The position numbers and the translations under genes were made by a program. The notes beneath the pieces were generated by a model. That model made no database searches. It saw nothing but the letters and a program-made list of their open reading frames with translations, and had not been told where the DNA came from. Shown here piece by piece: positions 1-11,830 of a stretch of DNA of 64,000 nucleotides (its first letter is position 1; each line of letters starts with the position of its first letter). The stretch spans positions 23,254,002-23,318,001 of the forward strand of contig NC_052139.2 in assembly GCF_016086655.4 (NCBI RefSeq), read 5' to 3'. The DNA is from Lepeophtheirus salmonis (taxonomy: Eukaryota > Arthropoda > Copepoda > Siphonostomatoida > Caligidae).

Positions 1-1338
1 TTCCAAGTACATCGTACATCTTTTCATTAATTGGATTGAGTTGGCCACACGGTGGCTCTACACAATATTTATTCCAAGGTTCTTTGTTGAGACAAACGAC
101 AAGATCTCCTAACCCCTTACTTTTTCCAAATTCCCAACCATGGCCAACATGAGCAGGAGCATCAAATTCCGGCAAGACTTTGACTCCTCTGATTCTTGCA
201 TACTCGACAAACTCTTTAATTTCCTTCTTAGTGTATGTTTTTCTAGAACTATAAGCACCATATTCTGAGAGCTCAGGAACGGACTCACTAACAAAGGGGA
301 AGCTGTGTGTATCTGTAATGTGCCAATGGAATATATTTAATTTGTTGTAACTCATTCCATCGATCACGGATCTTAAAGCTTCAAAACAAAGAGAAAATTG
401 TACAGTTATTCTTATTTAATAATTGAATCATTTTAAGCCCTACATTTTAAACTCATAAAATTCCTTGAAGTATCGACCAAGATACCTCGATGAACATACA
501 TTGGTTCATCATAAATAGTGACTTTACTATGAAGAAGAAGACTATCTCTCATTTCATCATAACCAAACAATTGACTTAGAGTTTCCAATCCATGTCTAGC
601 ACCAAAGTATGTTTCTGCGTTAATATAAGCAATATATTCTCTATCCTTTGTGGAAGTAACATTAAGGGAATAGCTTTCATCCGTTTTAAGAGTTATATCA
701 ATCGAGGGAGAGATGACAGATATCCTCACATCAAGTTTAGTCTTAGACTTTTGGTCTTTGAAAGGCTTGGGGTTTTCATTAACATCATAGTCTGGATGAA
801 GAGCTTGAAGATAAAACTTGAAAATATTCTGAGCTTGAGCGATTAGTTTTCCAGGTGCAGTTGGAACCTGACTCTCCAGATGGAAAGTCACATCATTTGG
901 ATATAAACGGGTTACATCTTGAGAAAGGTCAAATGATCCAGTTGGAAGGGGCCAAAGAAGACCATTGGGATTACAAGTCATTTTGCATTCTGAGAGACCT
1001 ACGGGAGTTTCTCCTTCTTTAATGATAAATCGTTCACATTTCCTTGAAATACTACACTGATAAGTCGTAAGTGATTCCCTGGGAATAAAAAAGAAAATGT
1101 TCAAATAAAACAATGATTAACAATTATACAGATTTTACACTTTGATTGTCATGTTTTCGGAAGACAATGCCCATATTGAAGAGCCCAAAAATAAATAAAT
1201 AATGAAAAAGAAGATTAACACAAGGAGTAAAAGGACGGTGCCCCTTGGATTCTCTTTTTTAGATCGACGCCATTGGAGTTTGAGAGAATTAAGTTGGATC
1301 CATAATCCTTTCACAATAATGCTTAAAAGGCCTTTCAT
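1..1338 (-). CDS. Beta-N-acetylhexosaminidase (GH20), membrane-anchored, 5' part of gene
   Basis: Three exons are visible: 1338-1139, 1078-444 and 378 running off the left edge. Junctions are GT-AG and phases fit (exon 1 ends phase 2, exon 2 phase 1). The reading gives about 404 residues. Residues 24-32 are basic and 34-52 are strongly hydrophobic, so this looks like a type II signal anchor, as in the fused-lobes type of insect hexosaminidase. Next come the GH20 N-terminal domain (GLLWPLPTG, HGLETLSQL) and the start of the catalytic barrel (RGILVDTSRNF, HWHITDTHSFPF, LPEFDAPAHVGHGWE). The family removes terminal GlcNAc from N-glycans or chitin oligomers; which applies here cannot be told. The catalytic Asp-Glu pair and C-terminus lie outside the window. 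The start is the first ATG of the open frame; a 5' non-coding exon further right is possible. Confidence 0.95.
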
Positions 1339-1638
1339 GAGTTGAACAATAATTGAAATGTTTGAATGGTTAAGTGGATCATTGATTCTGCTTGAATTCC
1401 CTCTCAAGTTCGACTTTTAAAAACACATTTATGATTAACAAAACAATTGTTATTAGACGTGACGTCATTCTTATTTCTTTACCTTGCCTTCATCAATTGC
1501 ATTTAAATTTTATACGTGCCTTTTTTAATGCCTGTATTCGCTATTCACCTTCAATGATATTTTTAGATTTTAAGTTAATCCTTATCTGTGCAAATTACTT
1601 AAAAGTTAGTGTAAATAAACTCATCAGTAATTGATCTT

Positions 1639-1677
1639 GATGAGTGATGAATCATAATAAATGATTCATCACTCGTC
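1639..1677. repeat. Hairpin with 16-bp stem
   Basis: Two 16-base arms (1639-1654 and 1662-1677) are inverted with one mismatch around a 7-base AT loop. It abuts repeat M and may be one end of a small non-autonomous element. No gene uses it visibly. Confidence 0.7.
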
Positions 1678-1682
1678 AGTAG

Positions 1683-1800
1683 TGTTGGAACAGTCCTAGG
1701 ACTGATTGCCTAATCAGTCTTTTTTTTCAGAAATACTTTCTTTACTTTTCAACGGTCCTAAGGACCGATACCTCGGTTTTTCAGTCCTACTGTCCTAGCT
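1683..1800 (-). repeat. Repeat family M (GGTCC/GGACC-rich), copy 1
   Basis: This contains several short palindromic motifs such as gtcctaggactg and ggtcctaaggacc. Its reverse complement aligns with 8005-8150. Shorter relatives are at 16770-16815 and 17405-17480. No coding potential is seen. Confidence 0.6.
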
Positions 1801-1829
1801 TAACTTAATAGTGATACTACAACTATTAA

Positions 1830-2280
1830 TGCAATGAAGCGTTTTTATTGCTATCTTAAATTGCATAATAATAATTGCAAGGAGACGCCATCTTGGGGGC
1901 TGAAACTTAATATTTTTACTAAATAAAATGAACAAATTTCCAACAAATCTTAATTAAACTGTATCAAATAGTTTTAGGAATAAAAAAAGACTTCATACTT
2001 GTATTGAATACCACTTGATGTCAATTATAAAAGGTGATATTGGAATTAAAGCATAGTAATATCGATTTCAAAAACCAAAATACTTCGGATTCTCCTGAAT
2101 ATGTTATCAAAATCAGTAAAAATGGCTAAATTTGTAAAAAAAAAATATCGATTAAGGACGACTAAAGTAGGATAATCAGAGAAAATATATTATTCTTTCC
2201 ATTATAGTACTAAATTTTATCTGCAACACGGAAATAAGATTCTATAACGATGTAATAACATATTTTTAATTAATTTTAGG
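1830..2280 (+). repeat. Repeat family H, copy 1
   Basis: It aligns over most of its length with 27265-27630 in the same orientation. Shared blocks include ccacttgatgtcaatt versus gctacttgatgccaat and ataacgatgtaataacatat versus gtaacgatgtaatagcatat. Non-coding and very AT-rich. Confidence 0.6.
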
Positions 2281-3000
2281 CTCATATATACATGCAAATT
2301 AGCAAAGGTTTACCCGGCATTGCTCGAACCAAAGAGGGAGGGGAAATCACATTGAGAATAGTCAAATTAATTTAGAAAATTAAAAAAAATATTCAGAAAA
2401 TACTTATATATACAAATAATTATAATTTGAATGTTTCGTTATTCTCGTAAAAGATCCTGATAATTATAATTCTTTTGGATTCTTCACAGCTATTGTATCA
2501 ATCCAATTAAGTAAGGTAATCCACTAAGGCTCATCATAACAACATCATCCCTCAAAAAAATAGGCTTATTATTGCCTTAGTACTATTATTATGAATATAA
2601 ACTTCAAATAACATACTAACATATATGCATCTACAAAATTGTCTAGATGATTATTTACATTAAAAATTCCCAAATTTAAATTCGCGAAGATATTTGGGAA
2701 ACAAATAACTTTTTGTGCTAATTTTGCAAAAAAAAGTTCTCAAAAGCATTTATTGGAATTGTAAAGAGGAACACAAAACTACCATTATTTTTTTGTTATT
2801 TACAAAATCAAAAAGTTAAAAAGAATAGTATTGTCGAAAAAATAACCCTCGATAAATAGTTCATTTTTGCAAATATTTAAAAAATTATGTAATCAAATGT
2901 TCCGTAAATTAGAAATACGAGATTGAACATTTAGAAATTAAAATGTATGTCCAAAATTCATCGTTCTATGGCATTTCTTCTTAAAAATTGAAAAGAAAAA
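2281..3000 (+). repeat. Repeat family G, copy 1
   Basis: It aligns with the reverse complement of 51600-52350. Shared blocks include a purine run near 2330, attcagaaaatacttatata, tcctgataattataatt and catttattggaatt. It directly follows repeat H. Copies are clearly diverged; no open frame is conserved. Confidence 0.6.
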
Positions 3001-4660
3001 TTTATAAAAAAAGAAAAAAATTAAAAAATTATTCAGAAAAGGGCAGATATTGCTGTTAAACATTAATTTTTATGAGTGAAATTTATATGCCGACGGATTC
3101 CCATAGGCATTTCTAAAAACTTTATTTTAATTATAAGTCATTTTTTTTTTGTCCATAACTTTTTTGATTTTGAAAAATGTAGAAAACGTATTTATTCGTA
3201 TCGTTGTTTTTTGAAACGCCAATCCCTTTTTTTATTGATAACTCAACCCCGTATCTAGTCTCCTTGAGCCGCAAGAAACAGTTTTTGTATTTGGGTAAAG
3301 GATAGGCTATACATATTGATAAGGTGTTCATTGTTATAAAACTGGTTTGTTTAGGTCCCCAAAATGGAATACATCAACAGTGTGACGTCACGCAAAAATG
3401 CTCTATACTTAGCTGGGTATACATATATTATGTTTATAATAATAAAATAAATTACCCATTATTTTAGGATAAGTTAGTCACAAGGTCGACCCTACAATCA
3501 TTTATAGGAATAATTTTCAGAACCTCAAAACCTGACGTCTGTATATAAAAACCTTCCATGATTCTGCGAGTGCATATTAAGTTAAGGGAAATAAAGTCGT
3601 TTTTCATTCGCTTAGTAATATCTTATCTGTGTACCTTTGTCGTCTCCATTTAACAAATAAATCCATGTTTTCAATTTTATCACAAACTCCTTGTTTATGA
3701 GAAGAATTAATAGTCGTTTTTTTTATATTAAATTAAAGGAAAGTAAAAGTTAAGAGTCAACCTCCGTCCTTGAGACATGTTTTAAACATACCTCCCGATG
3801 ACAATAAAAAATATTAAAATGGGGAAAGTGGAGGTTGAGTAGGAACTTACACCCCTTCCTCTTATCTCTTACCCCCTTTTGTAAATACTTTCTTTTATTC
3901 CACAAAAAAGTAATATAATTATTATAATTTATAAATTATGTTATTTACTTGAATTTTATCAACTCTAAACGATCAAACTCATTTGACCAAGTACATACTT
4001 TATAAATAGATTTGCATCGAAATACGTTTAAGGAAGGACATTGCATTATTTATAGTGAATACTTACGTTGTCTTTAAAGCCAAACACGAGGGTATGATCG
4101 AAACACTCCAAACTACAAGTGTAAGAAATAAATATGTCAAAATATATTTTTGTCCTGCGTTTTCTGTCATTATCCTATGGATTTCTTTCGAAAAACTGTT
4201 ACTTGATACACTTGGAATTGATTTTTAAAAAAATGTATATATATATATATTTATTTGGAGAATGAGTGCGCTGGTTATTTTGTATATGAATTGTTTCCAC
4301 ATTGGTGTTATCTGTAGATGTATATAGACTTATAGATAGTATAGAAGGTGTGGCTGGCCCCACATAGGAACACAAGTATTCTTAAAGGATTAAACATCGG
4401 ATTATTTTACCTTATCATTCACCTTTAGAGAGGATTCCATTGTTAATAAAGCTAGATATCAGTGATGAGATTTCCTTGTTGAAAATATATGCATTCAAAT
4501 TTAGTTTTGTGCGGATCCTTATTTAGGAAAAGAAGACTGCAGTCGGGTCTGGTTCGGTATTGGTCCGGTCCAGTTTAGTCCTGCATGCCAACGCTAGGTA
4601 ATTTGGCCTCTAGGATATGTGGCCTTGTTATATAAATATATATATATAAATGAGATTTAG
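3001..4660. other. AT-rich intergenic stretch
   Basis: No gene is recognised. There is a TA microsatellite near 4235-4252 and a short GGTC/GGTCC-rich block (4540-4600) related to 15815-15850. The block 3260-3290 resembles part of repeat G. Short reading frames here show no recognisable motif. Confidence 0.5.
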
Positions 4661-4679
4661 GGTTAAAATTGGTGTTCCT

Positions 4680-4935
4680 TTGGAATCTTTAATCAAAATA
4701 TGTTTGTATATTACTATAAAAAGAATTAAATGGTTGTTTTCTGTTGGAAAAATGATTGAATCATGCCCCATTTCAATGCATACACCAACAAAATTTCACT
4801 ATGTAATGAATTCGAACAAGAGGCAAAATAGGTGATTGTAAAATTAGTATAATAAGAAAAAAATTAAAATAAACAAACATTAATAGAACAACAATTCGAA
4901 CGGAAGAAGTACTTTCTGTAGTTGTACGTGGAGCA
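4680..4935 (+). repeat. Repeat family B, copy 1
   Basis: It aligns with the reverse complement of 29430-29660. Shared blocks include aatgaattcgaac, gacaaaataggtt (gg in this copy) and attcgaacggaagaagt. Both copies carry short reading frames without recognisable domains, so I treat it as a dispersed repeat. Confidence 0.65.
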
Positions 4936-5449
4936 GGGTACATCTTTAGAGTGGGGGAGGCGTACATAAGTCTTTCATAAAAAGAAGATTGTCCATTTTT
5001 TTTATCACAGTGGTAGTATACAGGGAAATATCTATATATTATGATCTCATGTAAAATGTTTGAGAACCACTGATTTACATAATTATAGTGTTATATTTTG
5101 CCTTGAAAGATAAAAATAATGGAATAAAATATCAATATAATTTTAACTATATATTTTGTAGATTCTATAATTTTTTATAGCATTTCTGTATATTTTCTCA
5201 GCTGCAAAAAATGCCTTGTAAACATAAATTAAAAAGAAATAATGTATTCAATTATTTCAAGGTTTTAAGTTTTGCATTATTCTTACTTCTAAGAAAATAG
5301 CTTTCATTAATTGATCCTATTGATAAAATCGTAGTTTCTTGTAGACTAAAAAAAAATCTATTAAAGATATATAAAAGTTGGTCATCAAATCTTAAATATC
5401 TAACTTTTAGTATTTGGAATTTTTTATTTTTAGCAGTAAGTAGAATTAA

Positions 5450-5780
5450 AATTAGAGTTGAAACTCGGTCACCGATAATTTTTTTCCAGTTCGATCTTAA
5501 ATGATTTTTTCAAGACCGATATTTTGTTGCAGAACGTGGTCTAAAATTGTGAATTGAAATTGAACCCATATAACAAAATTTTATTTTCCTAAAAATAGGT
5601 CATATTTTTTTTTAGATGGGACTGATTAAGACCGATTTTTGTTAAGATCTCAGACCAGTCTAATATTTTCATACCGAAAACCAACAGTAATTACAATATT
5701 TTTATGACCTAAAATCTAAATAATTGGATTTCTACTTTCAAAAAATTAAACAACAAATTAGACACTTGGGATCTAATTAA
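5450..5780 (+). repeat. Repeat family O, copy 1
   Basis: It is rich in gaccgat and ggtctaa motifs and aligns with 14000-14240, sharing gggactgattaagaccgat, ttcataccgaaaacc and a final aatataattaaagag-like block. A fragment follows repeat A near 41065-41150. Non-coding. Confidence 0.55.
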
Positions 5781-6440
5781 AGAGTGAATGTGTGTAAATA
5801 ATAAAAACTATGTACATGAGGTCCACGCATACTGCACTTTCAAAAAACGCAGATTTCGTATAACGCAGTGCTTGGGATTATTATTCTGACTCTCCGTATT
5901 GTGTGGTATATTCATATCGCGTTTTTTTATTTCATAATAATAAATTATACAAAAACTGTATATTTAGTGAAACAAAATTTTTTGTAATTGTTGATTAGTT
6001 CGATAATATTTTGCCTATATATTCATGTAATATAAGTGTTTAATTTAGTGTAGGGGGAGTGTCCTGTAAGTATTTGATTTGATACCTAGAATTCGAAATT
6101 TTGATTATTCTTATCATACAAATTTGCAATTAAGAAGTCAGCTAAATAAATATTCGCAAATTTCCGATATTTAAATTTGACAGTATTGAAATGAACGGAT
6201 TAAAAATCAAATCAATCACGTATCTTGTCTAGCATACATTATTTCAAATAATTGATCATGAATAAAATGTTCTTTTTTTGCCAAACCAAATTTTAAAAAA
6301 AACGAGGAAAATATTAAAAAGTGGACTTTTGAGGACCGATCCAACACTTGTATTTTTCTGTAATATTCTATAGTATATAATTTGGAGCTCACATGAATTA
6401 TATTTATATGTTCCTGTGTCGTACTGAAGGATAAATACAT
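5781..6440. other. AT-rich intergenic stretch
   Basis: I see nothing recognisable apart from the poly(A) signal listed next. Confidence 0.5.
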
Positions 6441-6441
6441 A

Positions 6442-6447
6442 TTTATT
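6442..6447 (-). promoter_or_regulatory. Candidate polyadenylation signal of the left transporter gene
   Basis: AATAAA on the minus strand, about 108 bases beyond the stop codon. It is a plausible 3' end signal, but this hexamer is frequent by chance in such AT-rich DNA. Confidence 0.4.
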
Positions 6448-6554
6448 AATTTTATACAATTACATTTAATAAACAAATTTAGTCATAAATAATAATTCAT
6501 CAAAACTAAAACAACAACAACAACAACAAACAATCAAATAATTATCCATTCTTT

Positions 6555-9500
6555 CTATTCGAATTGCTGGATTTCATTAGCCATTTTATTTTTATTTCTA
6601 AGTTGAACCCATTTCATTAATACGAACAAAAAGAGTGTTCCAATTAGCATTGGAATACCTGCCAGTTGAAAGGTCCATTTATAGTTATATTGATGATCAT
6701 ATAGAATACCTAATTGAAATAGAAAAAGAGAAGTGCAGTTATGAATTATGACGAGGGATTATCACGGGAATTTCAAACATGGTGAATTTTTATCAAAACT
6801 TGTGATTCTATGTTTTTTGGGTGGTCTTCAGAATCTGTATTTAAAAAAATGAAATACGGTGGTGGTACTGCTCTCTTGCACCATTCAATTTCCAGGAAAA
6901 GCTCAACTATTGAGCTTTAGTAAACTTGGTCAAGTTTTTTTAACCCCCTGGTCGCGCAAACTCCAAGAAATTTGTTGAAGGGTTGCTCTTGAAGGTATGA
7001 GATAGAATCTTCTTTAGCATCCTTAATAAAAAGTCTCAGGACTTTGCATTTAGATTTTACGAAGTATTTATTTATCCTGAGGTCTTCGATCTTATCTCTT
7101 ATTATTTTTTCTTTCGAAATAAGCGTATTCTCAAAATCAACTAACGATAATGTCATTTGGTATTGCAGATGTAAATAAAAAGTACCACCGATAAAAACTG
7201 TTGTATTTGTCTTAGTCTCTACTTATAATGTGTTTTAGTGACATAAATGGATACTTTAATAAACATAAGTGATTGTTTACTACTACTTAGCATACCCAGA
7301 ATTTTGTCTATCCAGTCAAATGAAACTGATGTCAAGGAAAACTGAAATGCACGTAAATGAACAACCAAAGTTTTAGTTTTGACTGAAAAGTGGTGCACTT
7401 TTCTGATACAATACTAACTTAAAGCCTTGTTCCGTTTCTAAACTCTACTTCTTTATTTATTCTTGATATTTTTATTTTTTATAGTATGACAAATTAGTCA
7501 GTTACGCTCATAAATGGTTAAGGAAAAGAACAATCAATCTTCAGATTTAAAAAAAATAAAAAATCACGGGCCAGCTACAAAATTCACGCGATTTACTTCA
7601 CTATTTATGTAGCTACAGTGGAGGAAATGAGTATTGGATCCCTTGCCGATTTTGTAAGTTTACCCACTGAAACAAAAAAAAACAGTCTATAATTTTATTG
7701 GTACATTTATGTTAACAGTGAGATACATTATATGAACAAAAATAAGTGTTCTGAGGAAGAAAAATGCATCCACCACATAGGCGTAGGAGATCCCAATTTT
7801 GTGACGTAGTTATTAATAACTACGTCATTTCAGTTTCAGTTAGTTTCATCATAATTCATAATTATGAGTTATTTCAAAGAGACAAGATGTCTGAAGTTAA
7901 AACTCGAAGGTTTGTCAATAGAACGTATCTAGCTATTATTCTAGTTATAATTCATTGAATCCTAGCTAAAATTGAAGGGAATAAAAAGATAATAGGAAAG
8001 TAAGACTGAAGGACAGATGTATCGGTCCTTAAAACTGTTAATTGAAAAAAGGATCGGACCGATAAAAAAAGACTGAAAATGGGGGCAGGGGGGTGCTTGA
8101 TTAGGAAATCAGTCCTAGGACCGATCCTATTCTAGTACTGTATGTTCTATGTATACAAAGAATACTTTCATAAAAAATAAGTCATTCTAAAGATTAAAAT
8201 AAACATTTTTGGGTAAATATGATTAAAATTCTATTAAAATAAAAGCCGACCAAAAAGAATTATATTTTGTTAAAGAAATGACATCAAGGAATGTTTAAAA
8301 AAAATTGTCAAGAAAATCTATAAAAAGAACCCAATTAGGATTATTTTAATATTATATTTTACCTGCTAATGGAGGTCCTAAAATAGCTGGTATGGCTAAA
8401 ATAACAACCATAATTCCCACGAGCTGTGATTTTTCTGTTTTGCTACAAAAATTTCCTGCAATGGGACTGAGTAGTGATATCAAGCACCCATCAAATAATC
8501 CAATCAACAAACACAGAAGAATGACAACATATATTTGATAACCAAAGAATATACTTGTATAAGGCATTACAAACAAGCTCGAGCCAATAACTAAAAATGA
8601 GGTCATTAACATTTTGTAGGAGGTTAAGAATCTTAGGTTGTATATTTTGCAAAATAATATCCTTCCAACTCCTGATGCTAATGCAACTGTAGTGATCAAT
8701 ACTGCACCATCATAGTCTTTATGTATTTCTAGGTCCAACTTCTCTATATATATGGGCTGTTGATTTTTCGTATATGTAAAAAGATAATTAAAAAATGTTT
8801 TAATGCAAGTTTTACGAGTGAAGATTAGTTAAGCAAAAGGAATCAAACATAATAATAATAAAAAAACAAATATACTATGCTTAAAATCCATGACATAACA
8901 AAGTAGAATTAATCAGAGGTATGAAAAAGCCATTAATTTGCGTGTTCCAAGTAATTATTTAATTGTATTTGATCCGAATCCGAGTCAAGTAACACATTTT
9001 AGATGTCTTAATCAAGAGAATGAAGACAAATCTCAGATCAAGTATAAACCAATATGCCTCTTCTCAAAACGATACGTCCTATGTTTTAAAAATTAAGTCT
9101 TCCAAAATAATACTAGGAATATATATTCTTTTTAAATTATTTTGACTTTGAGCATGAATTCTTACTCTGGAAAGAATTTGTATATCGATCATTATTTTGA
9201 AAGACTGTACTTGATAAAATATTGTTAGAGTTCAAGTAAGCTATATATGGAGTAGAAAAATAGTATTACTAATAATTACTAAAGTAGAGAAGTCACTGAT
9301 CAAAGTTCGAGTCAGTCAAATCTCAAGTAATCAAATTAACAGCTCGAGTCCACATCTCTGATATAATCATCTTTGGTCAATGATTTTGCCAATAACAAAA
9401 TAACTCAAAGTTACAAAATCTAAAGATAAGTCTCATCAATGAAAAAAGCCTACATTATGTAGGGCTCGTATAAACTATGATTCGTGAATAAAAAGACTAC

Positions 9501-10872
9501 TTTCCAAGTATACATAAGGAATGAGATATCCTAAGAGAGTAATACAAAATCCAATTGTCCAAGCAATATATATCTTATTTTTTAATAAGCTCAAATTAAA
9601 ATGACTTTTGAAGGCATTGAGACAACTTTTCTTCTTGACTTTGGTTTTCAATATTTGACTGAATGTAATTGAAGGAATGATTAAAAGAGACGTCATTCCA
9701 CATAAGAAGTAATAAGCTCCTTTTAACTGAAATAAAGAAACAATATTAATAAAATGTATTTCTTATGATACATAATTATGTATATATGTTGTGTACAAGT
9801 TGGGGTGTATGTCCAAGATGCAGACTGTATTTAAGCTAATTGTACAAGCTTCAATTTCTTTGTCTTAAATGCATTATTTAATCACAATATCGGTCATTCT
9901 AATTAACAACTATTAATTAATGCTCTCATTTCATTTGCATCTATTAAAATTAAATGGTTATTATGTATTTATGAGAGATATTACTGTGGGGATTTGAACT
10001 GTATAATGTGCTTCAAAATATATATATTTTAGTAATTTGTAGTAAAATAGTCAAAAATTACACCATTAATACATCGATCATCATGAAATATTCCATTATT
10101 CTCATCCCAAGAAGTACTGTAAATCCTTCCTTTAATATTATTCATCTCATTTTTGGTTGCAACTTGTAAAAAATCGCAACTTGTACACAAGATATATGTA
10201 TATGTCGGTATACTTGAAACGTATCCAAAATTGAGCGAAGTATGTGGGGTATCATGATTGTAAATACACAGTTACCACAAGACACAAAACTATTAACCAT
10301 ACTTAGTTGATCTTGAAAGTATTGAGGTAAAATTGCCATGGATGGGACGAATACCATGGATGAACCAACACCAAATAGTAAACTTGATAGATACAATAAT
10401 TCAAGCTAATTGACAATCGTAGTTAAAAGGGTTTTGTTTTTAATTTGGAAAATCTAACCTTATGGAATACGAGAGATGCCATGATCATTCCAAAAAATGC
10501 AATACACGCTCCTATAAAAGTACAAACTCGTAGTCCTAATTTATCCATGAGCATGCCAGATACTGGGATAAATATAAAAGTTACTCCAAATGCAAGTGAA
10601 CCCACGAAAGACACTCTTGCGGAAACTTCAATTTTATCCTTATGCACTGTTCGAAGCTCTGGAAAAATGATTCCAAATGAATTGATGGTACCAAAAATAA
10701 TTCCGTTCACCAAAAAGCTTGTAATAGCAACCATCCATCCTTTTTTCCCTCCTTCTGGACTGGAGTAAAGTTGTATTGTTTCAACATGAATGCCATCCTT
10801 CTTTGTATCATTAAATGCATCAAATTTGGATTCAAAAAAATTATTTTTGGAAGTATGAGGTGTATTTCCCAT
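6555..10872 (-). CDS. Monocarboxylate transporter-like protein (SLC16/MFS), copy A
   Basis: Five exons: 10872-10459, 10405-10214, 9726-9505, 8756-8363 and 6709-6555, giving about 458 residues. Residues 39-65 match the SLC16 N-terminal motif (PEGG..GW then SFLVNGIIFG.INSFGI.F). Hydrophobic segments fit a 12-helix MFS carrier with a charged loop in exon 3. Arg308 sits where the family has its conserved TM8 arginine, while the Asp four residues earlier is Ser. The following loop has lost the G and D of the paralogue (C312, N316). Family members move monocarboxylates with protons across membranes; the substrate cannot be predicted. The donor after exon 3 is GA rather than GT (see findings). Start is the first ATG of the exon. 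The gene lies downstream of its paralogue. Confidence 0.9.
6917..7156 (-). other. 79-codon reading frame inside the last intron of copy A
   Basis: It starts with ATG and is Lys-rich and mostly helical-looking. I recognise no family, and no splice sites join it to the transporter. It could be an old transposon remnant or chance. Confidence 0.2.
7613..7775 (+). mobile_element. Solo terminus of a Tc1-like transposon
   Basis: After a TA dinucleotide the sequence begins cagtggaggaaatgagtatt and continues with gattttgtaagtttacccac, cagtctataattttattgg and aacagtgagatacatta. From memory this order matches, with roughly one change in six, the terminus of a Tc1-like element abundant in zebrafish, carp and salmonids. 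The opposite end and the transposase are not in the window. It lies in the intron between exons 4 and 5 of transporter copy A. Confidence 0.7.
7802..7827. repeat. Perfect 26-bp palindrome
   Basis: Two 13-base arms (tgacgtagttatt and its exact complement) meet without a spacer. TGACGTAG ends resemble CRE/bZIP half sites. It is intronic, just beyond the Tc1 terminus; it may be functional or a transposon footprint. Confidence 0.8.
8005..8150 (+). repeat. Repeat family M, copy 2
   Basis: It contains tatcggtcctt, aaaaaaagactga, gattaggaaatcagtccta and ggaccgatcc, in the same order as the reverse complement of 1683-1800. Intronic and non-coding. Confidence 0.6.
9785..10200 (+). repeat. Repeat family E (MITE-like), copy 1
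   Basis: It lies in intron 2 of transporter copy A. It aligns with 22120-22465 and with the reverse complement of 53175-53420. The right end carries inverted gcaacttgta/tacaagttgc motifs, also seen at the ends of the other copies. Internal shared blocks include ggtcattctaatta and tattctcatccca. No open frame is conserved, which fits a non-autonomous DNA element. Confidence 0.65.
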
Positions 10873-11560
10873 TTTTTTAACAGATTTCACCAATCCTCCC
10901 TTTAATAAAAACCTCTAGAATGGATTAAATCTAGCTAATTTTCTTTCTTTATTAAGTTGTAGATACACATCCTAAAAATCTATATATATTTATATATAAA
11001 ACTCCAAATTAACAAATTGTTTTATTCTATTTCTTTTTAAAAAATATATGTTAAAAATATTTTTAATACTTAAAAATGATACGCAGTCAAGTAAATTTTT
11101 ATGTTATTAACTTGAGAAACATATAGCCGACGAATCTTAATTTTATTATACTTTGTTATAATCTTATTCGAGGCATATCTTTAATGAAAAGTAAGGTTAT
11201 GACAAATTATGAAAATACTTTCAACTCAGGAATGATATATATATATATATCTTCTCAAATATTTTGCATAAAATCGAAGCTACAAGGGTTTTTTATAGGG
11301 TTATTATAATAATTTTTTAAAGCTCAATTAATATTTATAATTGCATTTCTAAAAATAAATTGCCCGATCTTTGTAATCTTAACGTCAATTTTCATCATAT
11401 TCTTCCAGAAAGAAGACCCCCGAAAATCTTCATTTTCAACTTGATAATTAAGAATTAGAGTAGTAACAGTACACTCAAGGTGGGTAGAGGACTTTTCCCT
11501 CCGGCTGAAAAAAAAGTAATATTCCTAGAAAAAAGATAAGTTGTAGTGATTTACTTAATT
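10873..11560. other. Spacer upstream of transporter copy A
   Basis: This holds the 5' flank of copy A and AT microsatellites (about 11236-11250). No initiator or TATA element can be assigned with confidence. Confidence 0.4.
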
Positions 11561-11569
11561 AGATGTGCT

Positions 11570-11830
11570 CTTCTGCGGCCTCATCCCTCAGCTCACAGAT
11601 AATCTCCTCTACATAATGTCACCTTCTATTTATTTTCAAGATCCCCCAAAGTGATAACTGTCTGAATATCTCGAAAAAGTCGAGATCCCTATCCTCCTAA
11701 CACAATAATATATATTTTTTACTCTGAAAAGTTATTTCCTTATTATTAAAAGGTTGCTATAATTAAATTCCAAATATCCATTGTCGTCTTCTCCTATTTC
11801 AAGATCGAAAGAGAAAATAGCACGTGCAGG
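11570..11830 (+). repeat. Repeat family J, copy 1
   Basis: It aligns with 37310-37590 and with 30790-31010. Shared blocks are gtctgaatatctcgaaaaag, gaaaagttatttccttatta and gatcgaaagagaaaatagc-like ends. A 111-codon frame starting in it is not conserved in the other copies. Confidence 0.65.

Noticed and set aside
592..846. 84-codon plus-strand reading frame
   Set aside because: It is antisense to exon 2 of the hexosaminidase, which is clearly coding on the minus strand.
10445..10768. 107-codon plus-strand reading frame
   Set aside because: It is a shadow of exon 1 of transporter copy A, whose minus frame carries the SLC16 motif.
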